A DNA stretch of 64,000 nt from Phoebastria nigripes (Eukaryota; Chordata; Aves; Procellariiformes; Diomedeidae): positions 563,530-627,529 of the forward strand of contig JAYKAV010002628.1 in NCBI GenBank assembly GCA_035582835.1. The letters are read 5' to 3'. The translations under genes were made by a program, and so were the position numbers. Of the stretch, positions 12,900 to 27,800 are shown in pieces. Below the pieces are notes generated by a model. That model was not told where the DNA came from. It saw nothing but the letters and a program-made list of their open reading frames with translations, and did no database searches. Position 1 is the stretch's first letter; every line of letters begins with the position of its first letter.

Positions 12900-15800
12900 A
12901 TGACGACGGGCGACTGCTGCCATCTCCCCGGCTCCCTGTGCGACTGCCCGGGAAGCGCCGCCCTCTCCAAGTCGGTGGAGGACTCCGACATCGGTCGCCC
13001 GCAGTACGTCACGCAGGTCACTGCCAAGGATGGACGGCTCCTCTCGACGGTGATCAAGGCGCTGGGCGCACAGAGGTAAGGCTGCTTCAGGGAAGGCGCT
13101 TGGGATCTGCAGACTGCATCTGGGCTTTTTTTCACCTTTTTTTTGTGGCTCTAGTGGTAGAGGGAGACAACAAAGTCTTGTTTGTGAAGGAGTTCGCTGG
13201 GGCACTAATATTGAGTGTGAATCCTTGTTAGCCAGATGCTTCCCAGGCCTGTGCTCTCCTTGCGGGAGCTCACGCCGGTTGCATGTGCTGGTGGATTGGG
13301 ACTTGTGTGTTCATCAAAACCCCCCAGGCCTGCGGCTGCTCCAGTGTGAGACAGCACAGGCGGCCTCCTGCCGTGTGCCTCTGCCAAGTCCTTGTTGAGC
13401 AGNGGTGAAGGTGGGATGCCATGCTAGCAAGGGCAGCGTGCTGTTCATGGAGATGATTTAAGGGCTGAAAATTGAGCACAGTGCCTGTTCCAAGATGGTC
13501 ACAGAGTAAATGTGTGGTGTTGATTTGCAGCCCCAGGGAGAGTAGGGTGTTTGTGTTGCAGGAACTGCAGTGTCCAGCTATTGCTAGAGGGGATGTGCGG
13601 CAGCTTCACTTGCTCAGACTCTTCCTGATGTGACTTCTCATCAGGTATTTTGAGCAGCTTCCAGAGCAGAGGACACTTGGCAGCATTGTTCAGTCCAGCT
13701 AGTGACACCGGTCACATTTTGTGTTCAAATCCTGTCTGAACAGCTGTTATTTTTTTTCAATGAATTTGGCCAAACATTGATGAGGCGTGAAAGTGGTGAC
13801 TGCAAACATGGGGGAGGAAAGCAGGAAAGCTAGATGAGAACTGAGGCAAACGTAATTGCTATATCTAGCAAACCTGGATCAGGTCAGTAAAAATGCGAGG
13901 GGATCTGAGCTTGCTCTCTGACAACAGATAGGCTGGGTGAGAAGTTTGCAACCCCTTAAAACTTGTGGAGATGTAAAAATTGGGTGGGGAAGCTGCCTGG
14001 GATTACAGGTTAAAAAAAAAACAAAACAAAACAACGGGATTCCNCATGTGAATGTCTTCATGGGATAACAGTTGGTTCATTTTGGTGGTGATGGGTTTCA
14101 GTCTCTTCCTTGTCACCAGCACTTAGCAAAGTGAAGCCAGGAGCAGCGTGACTGTACTGGAAGGTTTAATCAGTGATACAGTCTCTACAGCCTGCTGGAA
14201 AACTGTGTTTGAGGGTGTATTGTGTGGGAGTGTGACCAGGCTCCCTCCCCCTCCAGATAGGAAGGAAGGAAAATGGAGTCTGATAAGAATTTTTTTTTTT
14301 CTCGCACGGTCAGCAAATTTTTTCCTTCTGGGTTGTTTATTGGTAGCCAAGGTTATATTAATGCACTGGAAATATGAAACTTCTCAAACAGGAAGAGAAC
14401 AGATGAAATATCTTACAGATGCTTTTCTTAGGAAATAACAGATGCATGAGAGCACTGGAGGCTTGGGGTTTTTTTGGTCTGTCCCTGTCACTAAGGCTGT
14501 GTGAGCGAACTGTAATTTTGCCGTTCTGATACAGCACTGAGCTTTATGGCAATAAAGGTTACAGAATCATCAAATAATTCAGATTGGAAGGGAATTCTGG
14601 AGGGAATCTGGTCCAGCCTCCTTTCAGAGCAAGACCGACTTCAAAGTTGGATCAGACTGCTCAGAGCCTTGTCCGATGCAGTTTTCAGTATCTCTGAGGA
14701 TGGAGTTTCCACCACCTCTCCAGACTCCTGTTGCAGGGATTGTCCCGGCTGAAGAAGTCCCCTAAATAAAAGGCACGTGAAAATGAGGAGAGAACAAAGG
14801 TCAGTGGTTCACCAATGACGTTTAGCAGAGAGAAGGGGATGGTGCAGTGGGTGTACATTGCTTCACAGCCCTAAATATGATTAAAAAGTCCAATTGGGAT
14901 GAAACCTGCTGAACATTGAGTTGAAAGTGGTAGAGATCTCCTATGGTGCACCAGGAGAGGAGGTTTGTTTCTCCTTTAGTGAGCTGACGTGCACTTCCTT
15001 GCTGGCTCTTCTCTTCCCTTCATGTCCCACCAATGTTTTTCCCCAGTACACTCCTTTTCCTTGCACTGAGTTTCTGTGTCTTGCTCTTGCTTTCTGTTTT
15101 GTCTGGTTGTGCAAACTAATAGAAGCAGTGCTACTGCTTTTGAAGATTGCACATTGCTTGTTCTAACTGTTGTGTGGCAATCCCACAAATTTCTTTTGCA
15201 GTCAGGTGGTTTTTTTTAAGTCAGAATAGCAGTGGAGTATGAACGGTGAGATGGGATCAGAGTGGCTTTTGTACTGTCAGTAATATGTGGAAAAAGGTGA
15301 TAGCTGATATAGCTCACCTGGATTTCAAGAGGGCATGCAATAGGGTCTTTGAAATAAAGATGTTCCTTTCTCACTCTCCCTCCCACCCCCAAATCTGTGC
15401 AATGGATGTAAGAGAATGGTGGTTGTGTGAAAGAAATGGCTGGTTGGAAGGTGGGAAAGAAGTGAGATACTAGTGAGTGGCTCATTTTCATGGTCCAGGG
15501 CGGGTAACCCTGCACTGGGTCTCTGCTGTCCAGCATTTTATTCCTAAATGATCTCGATGAACGACGAACACTAGAGAGATGTACTGAATTGCTGAGAATA
15601 ACGAACTTCGGTGTCTAGAGCCATTTGAGGTTTCCCAGGGAGCCCAAGACATCCTCGTTATGGGGCTGGCAGATGTGGCACAGAGCTTCTAGGAAACCTG
15701 TGCCTTCGAATGCCGGCTGGGATGCCCTTGGACCTAAAATGGCACTAGACTCCTGAGTGTTTGGAACGTTATTGGAAATGACTGCAGGCTAAAATAATGG

Positions 15801-18800
15801 TTGCAGTTTAGTGTGCAGTGATGCAGATGAAGAACAATAGTCCGGGATTTACATATGTGTTCACTGGTTTGGAGGAAGAAGATCTTGGGCATGCGGCAGT
15901 TAGGTGCAGCAGTAACCAAAAGGCAAATAAGATGCGAAGATTTAGGAAAGCAATGAAGAACAGAACACAGTCACTGCAAAAATCCCTGGTGTGCCTGCAT
16001 CTTGAAAACTGTAGCTCTGGTCCCTGCAGCTCTAAAAGGATGTTTTAGAAATGCAAGAGATAGATGGAAGGGTAGTGAAGGTGACCAGAAAGGTGGATGT
16101 GTTTCTGTCTAAGGCATGACTGAATAGGCTAGGATTCTTCTGCTCGTGAAAGAGGTGACTGAGCAGGCTATGATGGAAGTCTGTAAATCTGGGGTGTGTG
16201 GAAAACTGTCTTTTACAGGACAAGAATTAGGGGATAGTACACAAAACAAGCAAATGAGAGGTTTCAAATGAAAAGGACTTGGTTCTTTGTGCNGCTAGAG
16301 AAAGTCCTTGCTACAGGAGGACACTGGATGCTCTGAGTTTACGTAGGTGCAAAAAACCAGACTTTAGTCTGAGGTGGAAATTTGTCGCATGAATATCATC
16401 TGATACACCTGAGCTAATGGTTGCTGGATGCTGGAGCAGTAGCACTAATAGTCCACAGTCAGCGGCGGGAGTTAGAGGTGTGAGGGAACATCCTGGGAAC
16501 AAATGGGTGGTTCGAGTGCGATCAGCACTGCAGGCCTCTTGTGGGGAAGGTTGCAAGTGCCTCTGAAAGCGTTTGATACTTCCCTTGATAAGCATCTCTG
16601 CTTCAGTACGGTCCCAAGAAAGCAGATCTTAAGCACGGTCAAAGAGATTTGATTCCGTGGTTGAAACTTCTAGCCAAGGAGGGGGTGAGAAGTGGTGGTT
16701 GTTGAAGCACCAAGGCATTTCTGCAGCCAGTTAAAGGCCCGAANGCTGCAGAATGGTTCTCTGCGTGGCGGTGTGCAGATAGGATGCTGAGTGAGTTACT
16801 GCACTGTGATGGGCAGAGGGTTAGTATGCTGAGAACTTAGCCTGGGTGACTGCTTGCCATGAAATATGTTGTGTCCTTGGAGAGCTGAGCTTCCAGGGTC
16901 AATGTAGTTGTGTCTTTAGATATCACTGTTACTTACGCAGTTACTGCTAAACCCAGGATGCAGAGCAGAGATGGGGTGAGAGTGGGTAGGCGATCTGATA
17001 CATGTGACTATGACTGCAAACCTCTTGAGTGGCTCCAGGTGGCTGGGGGCATGCTGTGACTAGCATGGATCATCCGGCTTCACTTTGGGCTTCTGGATTT
17101 GCATCAGTGCTTCAGGGTTGTTTTCAGGTCTGGTGTCAGCCTCTCTGCCCGCTGTGAGCAGAGCTGGAGACTGTGGGACACACATGCTGTGATCCCTTCT
17201 GTGGCCAGCTGAGCTGGCCAGGCTGACGTGCCAGCTTCTCTTGGGTGTTGTGGTGCTCATCAACACGGCTTCCAGATTTTACTGACCTAAAATGTTCCGG
17301 GCACCTCCACGCTCCCCTGAGACTGGTTTCTTGCTGCAGCAGGCTGCTTTGGAGAGACGCAGTGCGCCTGGCACGCTCTGCCTGCTGTGCGTTTACCCTT
17401 CTGGGGCTTGGTGGGATCGGACCCCATTCTCCGATGTGGCTGTATCGTTCTGCCTGCTCTGACCGTGATTTCATTCTGTTTGTCTGCCTCTTTAGTGACG
17501 GTCCCATCTGTCGAATCTGTCATGAAGGTGGAAATGGGGAGGGACTGCTATCCCCGTGTGACTGCACAGGAACACTGGGCACCGTGCACAAGAGCTGCCT
17601 GGAAAAATGGTTATCCTCCTCCAACACAAGTTATTGTGAGCTCTGCCACACAGAATTTGTTGTAGAGAGAAGACCAAGACCTTTGACAGAGGTACCGCTT
17701 TCTTCCTGCTTCACTTTTATTTCCTTACCATTTGAGATAAAATGACTGATTTGCCCTACTGTCCTTGTGGTTCTTGCTGTCTCCTCCTCCTTGCAGTACC
17801 TTAGCACTCACAAAGAACAATTTGTTTAGAGAGATCAAGTCTCTTATCAGACCAAGTGATGTAGTTGCAAAAACGCAGTAGCAATGTTTGGGGCAACTCT
17901 TACCTGTGAACCCCCCCACACTACCTACCAGTGGCAGGCTGTAGGACTACCAAAAACATTGCACTTGTAGATATACTTTAATGCCTTAGCATTGAAACGC
18001 AGAGGTCACCACGCAACTGACTGAAATATGAAGCTCTCAGAAATACTCTTTTTTTCCTGTTAGTTTTAATCTTATCTCAGTGTTGCATTAGTGCAGCTCT
18101 CTTGCATGTGACTTCCTTGTCATGTTCTGCTCTGAAAAGTGAGATGTGGCAATTGCTGATACCGTTCATAAAAGACCCGTCCTCCCTTGACTAATATTGA
18201 TCTGTACTTCAAAGCCTTTGGGTCTCACTCCTTCCTGCTGAGCTGTGGTGCCCTACCGCTGCCCTCTGTTCCCCCCCTTCGAAGGAGAAAGCAGGACATG
18301 GCTCAGCCAGTCCTTATGCTCCTCTTTGCCTTGACCGTAGGGGGACCAGGTTCCTGATGCGTCCGTCAGCCTCCCAGAGTTGGAAGGTACAATCCAGGCT
18401 CTGGTTGGTGGGTTGGGTTGTTTGTTTTTTTTTTTATCACAAGGCTCTCTTCATTCCCCTGTTTAGGTGGTCTGCTGTGCTCACGTTTCAGACTTCCTTT
18501 GGCCCCCGAAGTTTATAGCAGCTGCCTGTAATGAAGCCCTTTACGTGTTGGGGAACAAGGGCAGCTTGGGCTAGGCCATCTTCTGACCTCAGAATTCAAG
18601 TGTACATCCCCAAAGAGGAATAAGTAAATCATTGAGTTACAGTACAAAAGGCTGTTAACGGTTTGTTTTAGAAGACGGTTTAATCTGTCTAAATATGTGT
18701 GAGTTGTGTTGACAGGTGAGCAGGCAATGTTGATATGGCTACCGTTTCTGACAGTGCTGCAGGACCATGTGGGCGGGTGTTGCTGGCACACCTGAGGTCC

Positions 18801-21800
18801 AGCCTGGAAGATCAAAGCAAGGTCCTGCAGCCCTCGCTGCCCACGCCCCATTCAGATCCCATTCACTGCCTGTGAAACTGCTGTCAGGCTCTTCCCTGTG
18901 TCAGCTTGCAGCTAGGTTGGGCTTGGGTGTTCATTCAACACAATGTGCAACTGCAGAGAAGCATCAGTCTGCAGGTGGGGATTTACAGTTAACAATTTTG
19001 GGAGCCCCCCCAGTCCTGCAGCCATCAGCAATGAGAGAAGTGGGAAAGTGTCATCTGGAGCTGCCATTGCAAATACTCCACTTCTTTGTGTGCACCCTGT
19101 CCCTGCAGGGTTTTTCATCACGTGCCTCCCTGGCTGTGTTTGGACTATGGCACATAGCTCTGGTTTTTGTTTCAAAAGTTAATTTTCCTGTTGATAGCGT
19201 TTCGAACCAATGCAAAGCAGTGCTGCTGCTGCTGCACTGTCGTGAGTGAGGCTGCAGAAGGAGGTCTGTGAGCTGATTCTTAACAATAGACTACTGTTAC
19301 CTGCCAGCTATCGGAGGTTTGTTGGTGCCTGCCACCAGAAGTGTATGTGTGGGGAGGCGGGGGTTAATTCTGGTTTGTAACTGTGACTGCTCTTGTCTGC
19401 TCTCTCCTTCCCCTTACTCCATCAGTTAGGTTAAAACTGAGTCACAACTGGAATTCTAAGTTGCTTTTCCCATCTCTGTTTCCATTCCCATCAATTCTAG
19501 AGGTTATTTCCTTTCCCTTCCCACCTCCCTCTGGAAACGATACCTGCCCCCTCCTCCTTCCTGCAGTCTCCACCTCTCCTTCCCANGCTTCCATCTCCTC
19601 TGGGTGCCCAGCGAGCCTCGGAAGGGAAAAGAGCCCCCCAACTGGGGAAGCATTCAAGCTTCAGTTTGCAAAATTGATACTCAGTTTTAATGATTGTTTA
19701 ATTTACAGCTGACTGTCATTGACTTGACAGCCCCAGACAGGAGAAGGCGTTAGACTACAGTGCTAAACCAAACCATGTATTTAGCAAAGCAATTTGTAAA
19801 AGAGCATTACATCAGTGGTTAGTGCTTTTTGAGTCTTATCGCTCTTCTCCCAGCTGCTAAAACGTATAAAATGGCTTTGACCAAAAACTCTCAAATGGTT
19901 GTTTCAGAGATTGAAAACCACTGCTTTAAAACATTTGGGAAGGGCCCTATCTTGGCTTTGAGGACACACTGCAGGCAAGCCCAGTAACAGTGAGCTTGCT
20001 AGGGCTTATGCGGGCCAAAATTTTGAGTGCAGGTTTCAGATGTTTTAGCTTAAGAGCTAGTAAAGTATTCATGCCCAGAAACAAACATGTGGAAGTGCAT
20101 TTAGCCATAGTTCACAGATGCTGTAGCACCTCGTAACAAGTACAGGCTTAGAAAACTGCATACTTGAGCAAAAGCTCAAAGACCAGTGTATATTGGAGGA
20201 GTTTCTCCTCTGACGCTGATGTCTGTGCCTCCAGCAGGCAAGAGGAGCTTGCTGGGACAGTGCGACAGGAAAGTCATGGGTCCTCTGTGCGCCTTCTTGT
20301 CTGTACTCCAAGGTGGATGAGTGAGCAGCACGGGACAATCAAATTTTAATTTGTGTTGAAATCTGTGAAGAGCCTCTCTGAACTGGAGCCTGTAAGGGTA
20401 TGGTGACCAACAAGCAATCTGTGAGCGTTGAGAGGTGATGGGTGGGCAGCATTTAATGAGCCTCAAACACAAGAGAAATGCCACTGTGTTTTCAGAGAGG
20501 AATAGATCCCTCAAGCCATTTCTGATAGCTGTCAAAGGCTTTGGGATGTGAATTACTTATTACTTCTCGTGTTTGGAGACTGTCTGTGAGCACAGCAAAG
20601 GGGATGATCTGCCCTGTTCTGGTGTTTCCTGTGTCTGCTAGGGGAACAGCTTGCATGAAGTGCCGTTAGTGCCTTGAGTTTGGAGGCTGGTAAGCACTTG
20701 ATGAAAAGTCGCCAGGTAGCCAGTGAGAGTGATCCCTGCTGTAGAGCAGAGTCTAACGTGCAGCTCGCCATCATCATACAGCCCTAGAGCAATTCCCTTG
20801 CCTGCAGTTCATTGGCAGCAAGCTTTTTCCCTGGCTTGAGGAGCAGCCTGTAGCCTGGTTTAATAAAGCCCATGGTAGCAGCCTGCTCTTGCTTTTTCCC
20901 AGGGGCCAGCAGCACTTCCCCACCACGCGATGGAGTTCTGCAAGTCCAGTACAAGCTGCACTGAGCAGCGCGTGTGCTGTGGCTGAGGCACACGGGTGTG
21001 CCTGGTCTCCATACAACGTGGTTCAGCTGATCGGCATGTGCACTGCGCACCTGGCACGTCACGAGTGGAGGGCTCCTGCTAGAGCGAAATGGATCACCTG
21101 GCTGAAAAGACCACCTGTTTTTGTTGTACTACTTCTACCACGGTGTAAAACGCTCTGATCCCTGCCTGGAGTCTGAGGAAAATGACCTGGAGTTCAGTTT
21201 CTCGTTTTCCTTGGGAGTTGTTACAGCCACTCTGACCTTCTGCACCACCGAAACCTGTGCTCATCAGAAGTAGTGACAATGAGTGTGCTTCACCATGTGA
21301 TGTTTGCTTGTGCTTTTTGTTCACTTAGAGGCCAACTTACAGAACTTGGCCACTTTCAGAAGCGCGCCTGCTGTTAGCAGAGGCTCTGCCCTTAGTGCAG
21401 AGCCCTTCTGAAAAAGCTGATAGCTGCTTCACCAGCTTGCTTGCGCTTTCCATTAATACCCTCTGTCTGCAGTCTGGTGTAATCTCATCCCCACACCAGA
21501 TTGGGTCTAAAGTCTTCACCAAATGCTTTTGGGAAGTGTCATTCCCAAGCTGCTCATCTGTTTCCGAGAAGAGGGCTAGGGAAAGAGGCTACTTAGTCAT
21601 TTAAAAATGACACGGTTCCCTCAGCCTTCTTGTCTGAGAAATTCTTTGCTCCTTTGTTGCAGGGAGGGGTGAAACTTTCGGGGAAGTGATGCTCATGTGT
21701 GAGTGTGCTGTTTAGTAGCTCTGATAAAAATCAGCTGTTCTCCAAGTAAAACTGGGAAGTCAAAAGTGAGCAAAGGAGGATAAGTGGAATGGAGACTAGG

Positions 21801-24800
21801 ACTGGGAACAATGTGGGAGCATGCTTTACGGCAGTGGTGTTGATAAAAGGGTCAGTCCCAGGTGTGAAAGCCTATCCAGGCATCCTAGCCCTCTCCTGCT
21901 GTCACGTGGCTGCCGTGAAACCCACAAGAGAATTAAGTGACATGCTACCTGCTGATGTTGGTCCTCACAGGAGAAAGCAGCTAGCTCTTGCTGTTTGCTC
22001 TGCTGTGTCCTACCTTTCCAGCCTGGGGAGACTTAGAGCTGCTTGTAGTGGCTGCGGTGGTCACTGGTCAGCACGGCTGATCTCCGTGGGAATGGGCCAT
22101 CAGCCCCATGGAAAACTAGCTCTGTGTATGTGTGTTGGAAGAGCCTTCAGAAGGAGAGAGGCTGAGAGCTGACTGGACTGGAGGAGGCGTTTTGGCAAGC
22201 GTTGTGAGGAAGCTACATGGTCGAGTTGAAATGCTTCTGCGGAAGCTGCAGAAAGTTCTTGAAAGTCAGGAAATACCACAACCAAAATTGCCTTAGTTTT
22301 TAGTTCAGTCCTCTTGTATATCTGCATTACAGTGTGGTCTCTACGTGGTCACAGGCTGCATTTTCGAGGATCAGCGCAGGGTGAAAGATGCCCACTAGCT
22401 AACTTTGTTTATCCTTCTGTGTTGTGTGGCTGTGTGCTCTTGTATCCCTGCTCACAAGACAAAATTATTCATTTCCCCATGGGCTTCTCTGAGGTACTTA
22501 TTGCTGTGATATCTGAGCACTTCACAAACAGTAATTTAATTTTGCAGCCTCCTTTAGGGAGGGAAGACAGCAACCTTGTTCAGCATGGATTAAAGAGAAT
22601 TTTTTAATAGAATTGGATTTTTATTTTCTTTAAGCAGCCATTTATTTATGTTGTGGTCTGTTCAATGTAAAAATAGTAACAGTGTTCGCTGCCCGTGTGC
22701 CTGATCTCTGAACTGGGAATGGGGGACTCGTCTGAGCCCAGAGCCAGCTCTGGCAGCCATGGGCTGGCCCATGGGTGCGGGGAGGATATCTCCTGCAGTT
22801 CAGCCTAGTTCAGTTATTTTTTAACTAAGAAGCTGGTTGAAAGCTGAAAAAAACACAGAAGTCTTTTGTTAACTGTTAGGCTGTGAGATTGATGGGCTGA
22901 GCGCTTTTTGGGGGGCATGTTTTGAACCACTGCAGGTGAAGATGGAGAGTTGAACTGCAGTCCCAGGTGCCCAGGGAGAGTCTGTAGCCGGAGGTGCAGG
23001 ATGCTGCCACACCAGTGCCTGTGCTGTGTAAGGACAGAGTGGCTTCTGCTCGGCTCTCTGAAATGGTCTCCAGCACAAGAGGGTTGTGGACTGGGGCTCT
23101 CGAGTGAGGAGCATGTCCCCAGCAGAGAACGAGATGGCCAAGCCTTGGAGAGGGATGGTTTTCCAGTACTTGACTTTCCTACATCAATGTTAGTTTAATG
23201 TGCATCCATATGTTTACAGGGAAGTGATCTGAATCCATGAGACTCTAGCCAGCGTGGCTGGCATAGTCAAAAAGTGCAAAATATGTTTCTGTGTTACCTG
23301 GAAGACTTCAGCAGTAGATATTTAGATGAAATGTTCAAACCATAAGTTGCAGTGCATACAGCTTTCCTGGAACAGGTAGTTTCTTCTTTGTTTCAATAAC
23401 GTTAAGCACAGAAAATGCACAGTTACTGCCTAGGATTCATCTTCAGGAAACATCTGTATCTTTGCTGTCTGGCATCGTAGAATAAGGATCACAGGCCTTT
23501 GGAAATGAAGCATTGCTTCATTGTCTGAAGACAGCTCTCTCTGCCAGGCCATGGATGGTCACACAGTTCTCTAGGCAGGGTTGGGTTTATTTGCTGTAAC
23601 TTTTTACACTTTAAATTTGCCTCAGCCAAACCTTGTTCTTTAGAGTCCTATAGTCTATGGAGAGAAGGAAATGCCTCTTGTGATCAATTAATTCCTGCCT
23701 CCTTAGAAACCTAATTTAGGATGGGTCAACTTGTCTGGAGGTGCCTGCCTTTTTCTGGCTCTAGGAGAACCAAGGTAAGTGCTTTACAGGCAGCTCATTG
23801 TACGAGTCTAAATAACCCCCCCTCTTAGTGTTCTCTATTCCACGTAAACGCCTTTCTTTGGTCTGTGGCTAAATGCATCGCAAACCTATTTTCTCTTACA
23901 AAGCGCTCTCCCTGCTGAAGATGCTGTGTCCTCTAGGATTTCAGGCAGAACTGCATGGATTGAGACATTTGGTACTGTATTGGATGCATCGTGTATTTCT
24001 AGAAAGCATTATCAAGGGTGATGCTGTGGCTTTGTTTCTACAGCCACAAGCAAGCGTGGCCCCTCTGCACGGCTCCTGCTCTTCTCCCTGGCTGCAGCCC
24101 GCTGCCCACAAAGTGAGGTGGGAGCATGGGTCGGTCCATGTTTTGTGTATCTGAGCACACTCCTGCCCGCTTGCCCTCTTTGCTTTCCCAGGTTACCAGC
24201 AGAAGTATTTCCTTTCCATGGCTGCCTTGTTTTGTGTATTTTGCTGTGGCACTGACCCTCTCATTTCTCTTTTCAATTCATTAACCACTTGTAAAGTGTT
24301 TTAACTTTAACTTATTGTTAATTTTGTCCCCTCTGAGTGTTTCTAAATGGGAAGCACCACCTCCGCCCCCCAGAGACTCCCATTTCAGGCCATCTGCCCA
24401 TGCTGCAAGTCAGCTTTGGTTTCCCATCTCCTTTGGCCCACACTGCCCATCGGACAGGCGCTGCCTACTTGGCTTGGCGCAGTCCTGGTGTTGGGCAATC
24501 GGCGCTGTGGGTCCATGCTGAGCAGCCNAGGTCTGTGTGCAGAAATGTCCCGGAGTGGCAGCTCAGGCAGGCATCAGAGCAGCAGCTGTTTAATCCCAGC
24601 AAAATGTCAGTCTTTGTTAAAGAGGAAGGATGTATTTTTGTCCACACATCATGTAGATCGTAGGGAGAGGAACCTAGGGGTTACAGGACTCAGCTCTGAG
24701 AGTGGGCATGAATTTCTGGTGCTGAGGCCAAGGCTCTGGCTTTGCTAAAATTACCAGGATGTCGAAAGCCAACATATCCTGGTGGTAAAAGCTAATGAGT

Positions 24801-27800
24801 GTTATGCATGACTTGTTCATAATGCTTCTCTAAGCATTTAATACCTTTGCTAAAGCAAAACTCATTTGAGACAGCTCACTAATTCCAATAAAGATTTCTC
24901 TGGTGAATCAGTCACCACTGGAGCAGTTTAGCCACACCCTTTGTTCCCGTATTTCTGTCCTTGCAAGCAGGTCTCATGATGGAGCCCCAAGAAGATGACG
25001 CTTCCATGTCTTCAGTGCTGGTGCTTTCCTGCAATATGTGTGTTAACATGCTTTATTTAAAAATGGCAGCTTTAGTAATATCTGTGTGTCCCTATGCCTC
25101 TGCAAAACAGCTCCTTCCAAGAGTAGTATGCAGTACAGGAGATTGCCAGTTTTTTGCTCCTACTGTTTTTCTTTGTGTTTTATTATGCAATTTTAATTAA
25201 AAGATGCTTATTTTTCACTGACTGCTAATACTTTTGGTTCACTTAAGCTGGATATTTTATATAGGTTAGTGGATTTTTTTTTTTTTTTTTGTCTCATAAG
25301 GAAAGTATGACTTCGAAACACAACTGTCACCTGCAACAAAGCATGTTTGAAATTCTCAGAGATGTTTGCTTGGCTGTTTGGGTCACGCTGGAGTATGGGA
25401 CACCTCCTGTGGGTCTGCCACGTGCAGTCTTTCTGCTCCGTCTCACTAGTCTCCCGTACCTCCGTAGCTGTGGGAGGTGCTGCTGGGATGTCACCGGTAC
25501 AAGCAAAGTGAGGTTTGCAGGGAGCAATAGTGATATTCTTATTGTTCCTGCTTATGTTATTAGGAAAAGAAATTCTGCCTCTGGGTGCAGCGCCTGGTGC
25601 AGCAATTGCTGCCCCCCCCTCCAGTTCAGAGAACTGAGATGTGATGTAAACTCTCCCCCACCCTTCCTCCAGCCTTATCTTCCTCACAGACAGACTTTTT
25701 TCTCTGCTTTCCTTGAACTCTTCTGCTGAACTTGCTGCACTGTTCTTTGTCTCGTCTGTGCTCCTCTACCTGCTTCCCCAGCTTGTCTCTCTCCTTTCTC
25801 AGTGCAAGCCTATGTTAGACTCCTGTATCTAGTGAAAAGCAAATCACTCTTGGCTCCAGCTGAGTCCCATTCATCTCTCATCTTTTCTGTTCTCTCTTTG
25901 CTTGCATTTGCTGTCTTGAGATGCTCTTCTCAGATCCCACCCTAGGTTCTCTTGGTATTTCTCCATGCAGTCCCTGGCACTGCTCTGCAAACCTGGAATG
26001 GCCTCTTTGGGGCCAAAACTGGAAATACTTCATCTGTGCGCTCTTGGCACTTACCAGTGCTAGTCTTCCTTACGTGTCCATCTTCACCACTTTGTCCAGC
26101 CCTGCCTGTGCCCTGAGGATCTAGAGGACCTGCTACCAGTGGGGTTTCTCTGGGGTGCAGCTGCTGGTGGTGCCGTGATCTCATATTTGTGCATGTTGTG
26201 GCGCAGCGTTTCCTGTGGTGACACCAACCACAGAAGCACCTGCTGCTGTGTAGGAAAGTGTCCTGCAGCGCTGCTTGGGTCGGTTCCTCTCCTGTCCACC
26301 ATTTCTAGTGCTCTTGCAGCTCTTGCTCTCCTTGGGTCAGCCCAGTGCCCTGTGCTTCCTGGTGGCTGGAGCCGGGCTGAGTGCATTGGGAAGGCTCTCA
26401 TGCCTGTACATTCAGCTTGTTGATGTTTGTGGAGCATCGATGGCAGGCGGTTGCGCAGTGGGGGAAAGGAGGATGAGGAAGGGCAACTTTGCTCTGCAGC
26501 ATTTAACTGCTCTGTTTGCAGGGCTAGGGGCGTTTCTGGGTCTTGGCTTCCCTGAACTCCGGGTACTCTGTCGGAAAAACATTCCTCCCCGCCTTGGTAA
26601 AGGAAGCAGGACCATCCTGCTGGGGCTGCCAGTGAAGCTCAGTGGCCTGCAAGGAGGTTTTGGTGGACACCCGGAGAAGGGATGTGATGGTCCCTCTTCT
26701 GAAACTGCATTTTTTGATTTGATGCGTTTCTCAGGGCAGGGACAGGGCTAATCGTACTGCTGTGAGTCAAGGTCATGTTTTTCTTTCTGGCTTACATAGC
26801 CAGGCACCAGGTTTTTTCCAAGCAAAAGGAAAATCAACAGGCGCCTGAGCAGCCGCAGGGTAACTATTTGGTGGACAGAAAGGACACGGGATATTTTGTA
26901 ATGCAGCTGGCTTTACACAGCCAAATACTCCTGTTGTTGCTGTGGCTTGCATCACACCGTAGCTGTGAAGCACATGGGAAACTTTGTGGCAGGGTCAGCT
27001 GGTGAGATTGACAGGTCACACTGGTCCTGAACAGCGCTCACCAGAGCGGGTGGTCCAGCTGCGAGGCTGGGAGAGACCCGAGCACATGCTGGCCAGAGAC
27101 TGCTCATCCCACCAGTGCAGGTACCGCACTGCGCTGGTCCCGCTTGGCACGGGACTGCCATCGGCTGGCACGTGAATGCTGCGTGCAATGTGTTTTATGA
27201 AACAGGGGCTAATAGCTCACAGCCATGTACTTTTTGCGACACAAGGTGAGCGAGCTGTAAAAATCAATGAAAGCTTATTCTAAAACACCCATTTATAACC
27301 CCCTAGAGAGACTGCAAGGTGCTGAGCACTGCTGGGTCAGTCCCTCATCAGTCCATTCCCCTTGCTCCCAAGTGGCAGAATGCAGTCCAGCTCTGAGACA
27401 TGCAGAGTAGCAGGTGCTGGGGTGGACTGTCTGGGAGACTGCTCTGCTCTTGGCTTCCAGAGGAGCTGATGATGTCCTGGTGCCTTCTTCTGCATGCCCT
27501 CCACCTGCCTTCCATCACCTGGGGCTCACCCTAGTTTCATGGGCACTGCAACACCCAAAGATCAGATACTTATCATCCCATAGCCCTGCCATGGGTCCAA
27601 GAAATGAGCTCCCTTCCACAACCCTGCTGATCCCAGTAGAAAGAACATCTGGGAAAGCCTCAGGATCATACTGGAAGNCAAAGAAATATGGTTGTACCCG
27701 GAATAATTTCTTGTGCAAGCAGAGAGAGGTTGTTTCCAGCAGGGCAGTCTGGGACCCAGCTCATAGCTGAAGCGGGCAACAAGCAGCCAGCTCTACCTCT

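Larger units (their letters stand above)
13076..17495 (+). other. MARCHF2 intron 2
   Basis: The intron starts with GTAAGG at 13076 and ends with a CTTTAG acceptor at 17495. It carries the CR1 fragments annotated separately (14561-14757 and about 15255-16610) and isolated Ns at 13403, 14044, 16293 and 16744. No other exon was recognised. Confidence 0.9.

Noticed and set aside
12693..13205. Minus-strand frames of 128-170 codons over the first MARCHF2 coding exon
   Set aside because: They are shadows of a GC-rich coding exon on the opposite strand, with no family features.
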